The position numbers were made by a program, and so were the translations under genes. From Aegilops tauschii subsp. strangulata (taxonomy: Eukaryota; Streptophyta; Magnoliopsida; Poales; Poaceae), in NCBI RefSeq assembly GCF_002575655.3, contig NC_053039.3:219809622-219873621 (forward strand): a stretch of DNA of 64,000 nucleotides, in the 5' to 3' direction. Shown in pieces: positions 56,419 through 64,000 of the stretch. The stretch's first letter is position 1, and every line of letters begins with the position of its first letter. The notes below the pieces were generated by a model. The model saw nothing but the letters and a program-made list of their open reading frames with translations, made no database searches and had not been told where the DNA came from.

Positions 56419-56658
56419 GAGGGGTGGGGGTGCACAACCAATCGGTGGTTGGGAGGGTGGGGACAAATATAATCTAAACAACCCTAAACAGAGCTTCACA
56501 ATTTTACCTAAGGTCGAGGGGGTGACCCCCGACAATCATAGCTCCGCCTAATTAAACACAACATTTGCATGTAATGTAGTACTAGACTTAATATTCATGT
56601 TTCAGTTTCATGTTCATTTTAAATATTGAATTGAGGACCATGCATGTCTTACATTTTA

Positions 56659-56818
56659 CTCCCTTCGTTCCTAAATATTAGTCTTTTTAGAGATTTCAAG
56701 TGGACTGGCACATACGGATGTATATAGACATATTTTAGAGTGTAGAATCACTCATTTTGCTCCGTATCTAGTCGCTTGTTGAAATCTCTAAAAGACTAAT
56801 ATTTAGGAACAGAAGGAG
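56659..56818. mobile_element. Stowaway MITE
   Basis: 160 bp with inverted ends CTCCCTTCGTTCCTAAATAT and ATATTTAGGAACAGAAGGAG, flanked by TA on both sides (56657-56658, 56819-56820), the Stowaway/Mariner target duplication. No coding capacity. The matching position in the second copy of the duplication (about 61140) has no insertion. Confidence 0.93.
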
Positions 56819-57380
56819 TATTTTTGAATTCGTGTCATACATGCATGGTTTGGAAAAATAGATGCACTGTACTTATTGGATTGTTGTAGTGTTCGTGTGT
56901 GGGTGTCTCTGTGTGTGTGTGTGTGGTCATATGCTTGATACATACAAAGTTTTCTCACCTCCATATTGTTCATCTTTTAAATTTGAATTTGCATTGAAAA
57001 ACTTACCAGGGATACCATGAAATGTGAAATCCACGTTGAGATCACTATATCACAAACTCACTCTAATTCAACAACTCGTCATAAATCAATTACCACGTTG
57101 AGATTAGTATTTGCAAGAAAAATACGGGCATTGTAATACACATAGATTCGTTTGGCAATTTAAAAGGTTCCTTTCGTAATGGTAGGACCCAACGGCGTAC
57201 CAGCCAGACCTTGGCTCGTGTTGATCCTAAAAAAAACCGGGCTCGTGTCCTTCTGGTGGCGTGCGTGGTACGCACATTAGGCAACCCCAACCAGTCGAGC
57301 CTCTGCGTTTTGAGTCGAAATATCTGGCGGCCAGAATTCCAGCCCTAGGAAATTCCCCTCATGTCCCATAATGACTACCG

Positions 57381-58272
57381 ATGAACAACGGAGGGATGCT
57401 TTAGTAACTAGACAACGTTACCTACCGTGCCGAGCACGGTTCAATTCCCTCGGTCGCTGCTCGCCAAGGTCACCTGTCAACTGCATTGCCTAGTACTACT
57501 ACTACTACTACACCAGGATGAGCACAGAATTGAGCCCGTTTGTTTGTGCCTAGTACTTGAGTTAATATATCAGGCAATGCACTGGTACGGAGGGATTATC
57601 CTTTTGCTCTGCATATATAACTTGTCTGAAGTCTAACTAAGCAAAATGTTTGACCAAATCCTTCCTTAAGAAATACAACAGGACAGATGTATGGCTTGAA
57701 AATTTATTGCATGTTGCAGGTTATGATATATTTTCGAATCCTGGATCTTAAATTTCAGAAAATCCAAAAGTGACCATAAATTCTTGAAACTGAGCATGGT
57801 CACGTGATATGGCACAAATATTACTTCGTAATTTTTTTCTTCAATTTGAGACAAGCTGCTTATGACAAGTTGCACAAATGAAGAGCCAAGGTATTTTGGA
57901 ACAAAGAGCTGTCACGTTAAGGCGAACGCTTTCACTATTGAAACCGTGGGCGTTTACGTGCCGCCACGAGTCCCGCTTCTCATCGGCAAGTGCCATCCGA
58001 GCAAGCGTGTGAGTCGACGGGAGGCGTGCGAGCAGACCGCTGCACCGGCTGACAGGGAGGCGTGCGAGCAGACCGCTATGCAGGCTCACCGGGAGGCGAG
58101 CCCTTTGACCAGGCTCCGCCGCCCACCTTCGTCCCAACTGCTCCCACTTTTAATGTCACCGGTGCCGCAGTTTAAAATCAACCCCGCACTACCCGGTATC
58201 GCTACAATCTTCTCTCTTTCTCTCCGATTCTCCTGTCATCTACCTCCAACCAGCCTGACCTAAACGTACGCC
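57381..58272. other. Stretch with no recognised gene, upstream of the Pro-rich ORF
   Basis: Contains a short CTA triplet run (about 57494-57511) and, near 57995-58100, two related 50-60-bp segments around GGGAGGCGTGCGAGCAGACCG. The last 130 bp are C/T-rich and could be the 5' UTR of the frame at 58273. No TE end seen. Confidence 0.4.
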
Positions 58273-58962
58273 ATGCTGCATCACGATGGTCTGCCCTTAG
58301 TCTTCCAGTTTCCTGAGGAAGACACCCAGCCGGAGTTTCAAGAACATAAGGCGCTTTGAGACGAGCTTGAACTGGCCTTGCGGGAAGACGCCGCACCTAT
58401 CCCCGCTCATGTTCCGGCTCCCGTCGCCCCGATTGCGCCAGCGCCCATCCCCGTGGCATTGATGGGATGGGAGCCACACATTGTCGCCGAGCTTGATGCC
58501 ACGGGGTTCCACGAGGTCCCCGCCGACTTTCACGCGCCCGTGCACCAGCCAGCGCATGCGCCTGCGCGTGCACTGACGCGCACGCCCGTGCACCTGCCAG
58601 CGCATGCTCCTGCGCATGCACCGACGTGCGCGCCCGTGCCGGTGCCCGTGCACACGAATGTCTCCGCCGCGCCGTTGACAGCGCTTGTCCCCGCGCGGGT
58701 GCCAGTGCCCCCCTCAGCGGCATGGATGGCCGGCGTCGACCGTTTCCTTGCACCAACGCCAGTCGCCTCCTCCCGCCAGTTGACTCGCTCCAAAGTCCAA
58801 AACATTTTGGCCTTCCTAGAAGCTAGGCCAACGTCCAGGAGTACGCCAACAACGGCGCAAGGCGCCGCCGTCGCCGTCGGTCAGTGGCCCGACGACACAC
58901 AGAGCACGGCAGAGGAGCTGCTTCCCACCGCAAGACGCCCCCGCCGCCGCCGCGTAATCTAA
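58273..58962 (+). pseudogene. Unknown Pro/Ala/His-rich protein, one in-frame TGA
   Basis: ATG at 58273 (MLHHDGLPLVFQFPEEDTQP) opens a frame that stops at TGA 58357-58359, then continues in the same frame as DELELALREDAAPIP to a natural stop at 58960-58962; in total 229 codons. TGA is compatible with a mutated CGA. Residues about 55-75: APIPVALMGWEPHIVAELDA. Residues about 85-135 are imperfect repeats of PxHxPAHAPA and TCAPVPVPVH type. A basic-hydrophobic segment RQLTRSKVQNILAFLEA lies near residue 180, and the end is basic (RRPRRRRVI). I do not recognise the family. The repeats come from an alternating GCGCATGC/CGTGCAC DNA pattern, so the frame may be partly a by-product of repeat composition, but its C-terminal half looks protein-like. 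Confidence 0.5.
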
Positions 58963-59399
58963 ATTTGCCATGAAAAACGTTCGGATTGCTATGCTTAAAA
59001 TCCGAACGTTTATCATTTCCGTTTATTTTAGATCGATCGTCGTATAATTTAAAGTCGGAGTCAGACTGAGCGAAATCTATGGTTTGATCGATTGAATGTT
59101 CTGCTAGAGTCGTATCAAATTAAATATAAAATGTCATCAAGCCACATGTATTCCTTGTCATCCAACGACCTAGACTGCTTCAATTTTGAGCGCTCAACAC
59201 GTTTAGTGTGCAGTTAATTTCATGCCAAAAATAGTGCTAATCACATAATAACACGCAAATAATATCCTACTTAATATCCGCATGCACTTAGTATACTTCC
59301 AAATTAACGTGCATTGCACGTACACACTGACTAGTGCTGTTAGCACGTGAAACTGGTGCCGTAACTTGTGAACGCGTCCAGATATAGTCAACGGCAACA
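58963..59399. other. AT-rich stretch with no recognised gene
   Basis: Begins with an inverted pair, ACGTTCGGATT near 58977 and AATCCGAACGT near 58999, directly after the stop of the preceding frame. It forms a stem of about 11 bp with a short loop and could act as a 3' structure. The rest shows nothing. Confidence 0.4.
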
Positions 59400-61750
59400 T
59401 CGCCCGCGAGTTCTTCGTGTTTGCCCGTGCGTCTAAACGCAGAAGGGGAGGAGAGAGAGAGCACACATGGAACCCACCAGTATGTGAAGGCGAATAGTAC
59501 TAAAAATAATATTACATGTTATCAATTAAATAGGCTGTGGTAATATAAAAACATTTTGTGAACAAAGGGAGGTACAACAAACATTGCTGTTCTACGTATG
59601 TTGCCTATTGGCGTGCGGCTTGAAGGCGCTGGTCGCATGTTCGATCCTCGTCCTTTATTTTTTAATTTGTATATGGGTCCAAATTTGTTTCATGACATGT
59701 GGGCCCCTCGGTGTGTAGTTTGTAGCACTTTAATTTGTGGGTCGAAATTTGTTCCATTCCAAGTGGACTATCAGTGTGTAGTTTTGTAGCTTATTTATAA
59801 TAATTAAAGAGAACAACAGAGTTTTTTGCAATAATACCATGGTGCGACGTTGAAGGCAAGAAAGGACGTGCGAGAGAGCGATGACCGAGCCAGAGGGAAA
59901 TCAACTAGGGGAGTTGCGGGGGTTGCAACGGTGTTTCGAGTATTTGTGGGCGAATGCCACGAAAATATAATCTAAACCGACCGGAATAAATGCCTACACA
60001 AATTAATCCAAGGTTGGAGTGCCCCTCGCAATGTAAATAGCTCCGGCTTTGAGAGGGATGGAGTGGTAGCTTCAATGTGTGGAAGATACGGCGTGAGAAA
60101 GCAAGGTCAATCGAGAGACATATAGATAGAGAGACAAAGTGAGTGTGGTCCGACATTCATTGAACAAATATATATGCTCTGGAAAGATATTGTCCGATTG
60201 ATCTTTTGGCAAGGGTGAGGGCTGTAAGATAGAGCTTGAGAGATGATCCAGTCACAGACGTGTAGATATATTTTGTGCGTGGGAGGAAGCAAGGTCAATC
60301 GATCACATAGGGTCGTCGTGCGATCGAAAGAGTGAGACGGGTTGGAGAGAGTGACCTAGATAGACAATGTGCGTGAGAGAGTATACAATGTGAATAAGTC
60401 GAATTGGGCTCAAACATGGTGATATATCGTTTTTGTCCGCGAAAGAGCGAGGTCAATCGAGACATACAAAGAGAGAGAGAGAGAGAGAGAGAGCAAGCGT
60501 GGCCCGCCATGAGGTCGAAAGAGTGGGGGCGGCTTCGATGGACTGACCTAGATAGACAATCTGCGTGAGAGAGTATAGAGTGTGTCGATCGAGGCCCGAA
60601 CAGGGAGATATATCATTTGTGTGTGAAAGAAAACGAGGTTAAACGAGACTCAGATAAAGAGAGCGAGATTGAGTGAGTGTGGCCCGCCGTGCGGAAGAAA
60701 GAGTGAGACAGTCTCGAGGGAGTGACCTAGATAGACAACGTGCGTGCGTGCGCACGAGAGGTTGGGGGTCTAGATAGGCAATGCATGTATTTAGCGCGAG
60801 AGGGTGAGAGGGAGAGGGAGAGAGAGAGAGCTCAACATGGGGTGCAATGGCGGGTGTGTGAGGTAAATACATTTCGTAACAAAGTGTAAAAGGGGGGTTG
60901 TGTAGTTGAGAGAGTTAGAGATCGAAACATGGAGAGAAAGAATGGATGTGTGTTGGAAACCGATAGCTTCCTAAGGTGGTTAGGAGAGGAAGATTGACCG
61001 ATACAGGAAGTATGTAGCGTGTGTGCGGGGGGGGGGGGGCTAAAAACAACATTTGAATGTAGATAGTACGAGACTTAATATCGATGTTTCAATTCGGTGT
61101 ACATTGTAAGATTTGAACTGTGGACCATGCACATGGGTAATTATTTCGAATTCGTGCCATACTAGGTTTCGAAAAGTTGACATTGACTCGATTTGTTGTG
61201 CTATTTTGTAGGTCATATGTTTGAATCCATCCAAAAGTTTTCTCACTACCATGGTGTTCATCATATACATATGAATTTGTATTAAAAAAGTAGCATGGAT
61301 ACAGTGAAATGCGAAATCCACATTAGAATTGGAGATCGCTATGTGACACACACTCTAATTCAAATAACTAATTATGTGGCACACACTCTAATCCACGTTA
61401 GCGTGGATACTGTGGATACCGTTTCGATTTTTTTTTCAAATAACTCCTCATTAATTAATTTATGGTATCTCGTTTCGAATGACTAATTATTTCAAGGAAA
61501 ACACGGGCATGGTAATACATACAGATTCGTTTGCAAATGAAAGAAGATTCGTTTGCATTCTCAAATGTAGGCACACCAGGCAGACCAGGGTCATGTCGTG
61601 GTGGTCGCGAGTGTCGGACGGACGCTTAGCACCCAGCCACCCACCCTCTTCCCCCAAAAGAAGGACGATGACAAAATAAGTTAGCGCTTCCACGTTTCGG
61701 ATTGAAATATCTGGCGGCCCCAATTCCAGCCCTGCAAAATCTCCCTTCTC
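59400..61750 (+). repeat. Diverged direct duplication, copy 2
   Basis: Partner of 55076-57380 with the same order of anchors. Examples: TTCTTCGTGTTTGCCCGTGC (59410), GTCCAAATTTGTTTCATGAC (59679), AAATATAATCTAAACCG (59963), AACATTTGAATGTAGATAGT (61048), GTGAAATGCGAAATCCACAT (61304), AACACGGGCATGGTAATACA (61499), GAAATATCTGGCGGCCCCAA (61704). Here a GA-rich tandem array replaces the hairpin units of copy 1, and no MITE is present. Confidence 0.75.
60130..60840 (+). repeat. GA-rich tandem array, unit about 180-190 bp
   Basis: Units around 60322, 60514 and 60694 each start near (T/A)CGAAAGAGTG and contain GTGACCTAGATAGACAATGT, GCGTGAGAGAGTATA, GAGATATATC and GTGTGGCCCGCC; a weaker copy precedes them. 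A pure (GA)n run is at about 60470-60494. Open frames here are repeat artefacts. Confidence 0.75.
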
Positions 61751-61751
61751 C

Positions 61752-62740
61752 ACCGTCCCCTTCAGCGCCCAGATTGCTCAAATCCCTAATTCGCCGCCAA
61801 CCCAAGCAAAGTTCGAATCGCCCCTCGTCTTGTCTCTTTCCCCACCTCTGTGCCGGACGACAAAGACGAAGACGACAGTCGCGCTTCACCACCGCACCGG
61901 AGCTACCTCATCTATGCCCTCGTCCACCGCACCGGGTGGTCCACCGACAACGTCGGCCGCCGCAACCAACGTGCCTCACAGACACCGACTTCCACCGCAT
62001 CAGGTGCGCTTCACCGACGCCGTCTCCCAGCTCACCGGGGCTACTTCACCGAGCACATCGTCGCGCCTCCGCCCCCCGAGGCCGCTGGGGCTTCACCAAC
62101 GGTCTCGTCCACCGCATCATAGCGCTCCGCTGCCACTCAAGATCTGCATCCGTGCGCGGCCAGCCAACGCCAGCGCATCACCCTCAACGGCTCTGAAGTG
62201 ACCCGCACTCTAGCTAGGCGAGCATGCCCAAACACCGGCCCGAACTAGGTATCCACACATAACTCCCTTGTGCACTGTTCCGACGATGTTTGGATATCCT
62301 TTCACTGCTCTCTTAGCTTACACGCCTATCCAACTCTGACTTTAACTCTTATTTCTTCTGGAGATATCATCTGAAACAAGCAAATCCATTTTTTAGCGAA
62401 GCATGACGGCGCTACGGGATCTGGTACACATCCTGCACACCCGTATAACCTTGTAAGTATCTGTCCTCCGGTACAACAGCAAGGTCGGTTCCTCTTATTT
62501 GATCAGCCATTCGCCGTGTCAAAAATGCAGAGGGGGATGCAAGGAGCACAAGGCCTGCACATCCAAGCAAGTGGTAACATTGACTTGTACATGGAACATC
62601 CCAAGCGCAAGCAGAGTTGCAGTGAGCTTGTACAATGAGCTAGCATAAGTCCCTGCATTTCATTTAATTCGTATTGGCATTCGCGTATGATTTGTGTGCA
62701 GTGGTGGATCTACGAATTCAAGTTACCAGGGGTGAACATT
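61752..62740. other. GC-rich then neutral stretch, no confirmed gene
   Basis: 61752-62200 is C-rich with repeated CACCGCACC/CACCGAC motifs and several overlapping open frames, none with a recognisable domain. It follows the same CTGGCGGCC block that in copy 1 lies upstream of the Pro-rich frame, so it may be the decayed 5' end of a related gene. 62200-62740 shows nothing specific. Confidence 0.3.
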
Positions 62741-63196
62741 TATCTTAAAAAATACGAAGGCACTTGCACTCCGGAAATCAACATAACTTGAGAAATGTGA
62801 AGCTACATGCACTTTCAAAACCAGCTAATGATCCAAAGTAGTTCAGATTATAAACACTAAATGATGCAAGCACCAAAAAACACAAAATGCAACATGGTGT
62901 ACAAGGACTACAAACATGGTCTGTACCTGCTTGAATTATTCGTTCTCTGGCTGAAAATATCGAAGTGTAATTGCACCTATAACCAGTGCGCAAACTGCAT
63001 ATCAATATATCTATCCTGCACAAGTATGCCAATAGTTTGAAACAACAGATGAAAAGTATTTATGCTATGTTGTCATGATACGGGGACTTTCTGGTAGATG
63101 GCCTTGACGTTTCCTCAAGCCATGAAAATGCACTATAATTTGCTTGTCATCAATGTCTGCAAATCTCTATGTCTCTCTCAACATAGCAGATCATCA
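62741..63196. other. Stretch with no recognised gene
   Basis: AT-rich. On the minus strand a segment near 62985-62935 (ITLRYFQPENE in one frame, YTSIFSARERIIQAG in another) has a GT donor-like end, but no confirmed exon. Confidence 0.3.
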
Positions 63197-63620
63197 TTAG
63201 ACACTAAATCCTCCAATGGGAGCTTGAAAAATGCTTGCATTAGATGCCTCATTAGACACTATATGTTCATCACCAGGAGCATGTAATTTTTTTGCATCAA
63301 ATCCTTCATTAGCAGTCTGTTCATTAGACACTTCAGGCTCAAGAACAACATGAGCTTGGATGTTTGCACCGGAAACTTGATTAGATACATCAGATTCAGT
63401 CAGTTCAGTATTGATTGGGGGACTTATAAAATAAGTAGAAATTGGTTTCACTTTCTCATAGATTCCCTACATACAAGCAGTTTTACAACACCGTCAGGTT
63501 TAACTATTGGCCAGAAATTGAAGAGTTGAATTAGATATAATCAGGGATGTGATGTACCTGCTCGTTGCGCATGCTACTCTTGCAAGCTGCGACTGTCCAT
63601 TTGTGCAAGCTCGATTCCAT
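63197..63620 (-). CDS. Possible two-exon short protein, family uncertain
   Basis: Exon 1 is 63620-63558 (ATG GAA TCG ..., ends GAGCAG, donor GTACAT). Exon 2 is 63466-63197 (acceptor TTGTATGTAG, stop TAA). The join is in frame (MRNEQ-GIYEKVKPISTYF) and gives 110 residues. The KVKPISTYFISPP segment recalls the N-terminal part of plant TTF-type zinc-finger or hAT-related proteins, but no zinc finger or transposase domain follows. The last third has imperfect repeats around (V)SNE. It may be the 5' remnant of a transposon-derived gene. The splice model is only inferred. Confidence 0.35.
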
Positions 63621-64000
63621 GCCCGTGCTGCCGCCGCTGCCTCCCACGCAGGCTACACCCAGGGTTGGATCTTCATCTTCTTGTCCTTCCGTTCGCTTGA
63701 AGCCCGGCGATCGCCCTCCAACGAGGGCGCGAGGAAGTGTTATGTTGGTCTGTCCAGCGGCGGCTAGGTTAGGAGCAAACCATACTGGAGGCTGGAGCGG
63801 ATGAATTGGGATTTTTCCTGCTGTCGATCAATATGGGAGGCGCTCGTTTGGGCCGCGAGCCTGCTATAGGGCCTGCCTTGCACTTATGTTATTGGCCTAT
63901 CCAAATTGAAACATTTTTCTTCATTTTTTACATTGCCTACTCATGCGTTCGGATGAACAAAACTAGCCTAGGCCAACCTGGACGACTCAAACTAGGTGCA
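63621..64000. promoter_or_regulatory. GC-rich upstream flank of the minus-strand two-exon frame
   Basis: 63621-63850 is GC-rich and would hold the 5' UTR and promoter of the frame starting at 63620; beyond it the sequence is ordinary. No TATA box or other gene identified. Confidence 0.25.

Larger units (their letters stand above)
55076..57380 (+). repeat. Diverged direct duplication, copy 1
   Basis: Shares collinear anchors with 59400-61750: the block ending in GACCCACCAGTA (55138) against GAACCCACCAGTATGTGA; GTCCAAATTTGATTAATGACA (55331, quoted in part) against GTCCAAATTTG; AAATATAATCTAAAC (56465); the AACATTTG(C/A)ATGTA block (56569); GTGAAATCCACGTTGAGATC (57023); AATACGGGCATTGTAATACA (57120); and AATATCTGGCGGCC with ATTCCAGCCCT (57317). 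Internal tandem repeats and a MITE are specific to this copy. No coding sequence recognised. Confidence 0.75.

Noticed and set aside
61702..62201. Overlapping 120-165-codon frames in a GC-rich tract
   Set aside because: All three frames are open because of C-rich composition; none shows a domain or a consistent splice model.

Overview
The window is plant nuclear DNA, most likely from a Triticeae grass (wheat, Aegilops, barley or a close relative). The evidence is GT-AG introns, large nested LTR retrotransposons with 5-bp target-site duplications (TSDs), Copia LTRs of about 1.74 kb resembling the BARE/WIS/Angela group, Athila-like Gypsy LTRs, a CACTA end and a Stowaway MITE. Family resemblances are from memory, not from a database search.

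Left part (1-8.3 kb): the minus strand carries the first three coding exons of a CCA-adding tRNA nucleotidyltransferase (exons 3893-3567, 1940-1810, 1302-1185). A Harbinger-like element lies in intron 1 (2236-3405) and a microsatellite in intron 2. A LINE reverse-transcriptase fragment starts at the window edge where the remaining exons would be expected. From 4.1 to 8.2 kb no gene is recognised.

Middle part (8.3-46.2 kb): a nest of retroelements that can be ordered by TSDs. An L1-like LINE (ORF2 start at 8318) is split at codon 7 by an outer Copia element (8339-44777, TSD GGAAC). The outer Copia is interrupted by Gypsy-1 (11325-20419, minus, TSD TATAG) and by the remains of a tandem Gypsy-2 array (22471-42285, minus). 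The array itself holds an almost complete inner Copia (24510-33223, TSD GGCCT) and an Athila fragment (39942-42214). Both Gypsy families have no RT or integrase. Both keep a multi-exon gene on the strand opposite to gag. The Gypsy-2 copy of that antisense gene is still open through four phase-consistent exons (34138-38006).

Right part (46.2-64 kb): broken Gypsy and Athila pieces (46165-50423), a truncated CACTA end with two minisatellite families (50424-51372), and an LTR-like block (51373-53551). Then comes an old, strongly diverged direct duplication (about 55.08-57.38 and 59.40-61.75 kb). One copy carries a Stowaway MITE and the other keeps the empty site. Around it lie a Pro/Ala/His-rich ORF with one internal TGA (58273-58962) and a possible two-exon short gene on the minus strand (63620-63197).

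No new defence or metabolic system is visible. The most unusual signals are the selective retention of spliced antisense genes in pol-less Gypsy elements, the exactly reconstructible deletion history of the Gypsy-2 array, a four-copy hairpin repeat beside the outer Copia polypurine tract, and the duplication with an empty MITE site.
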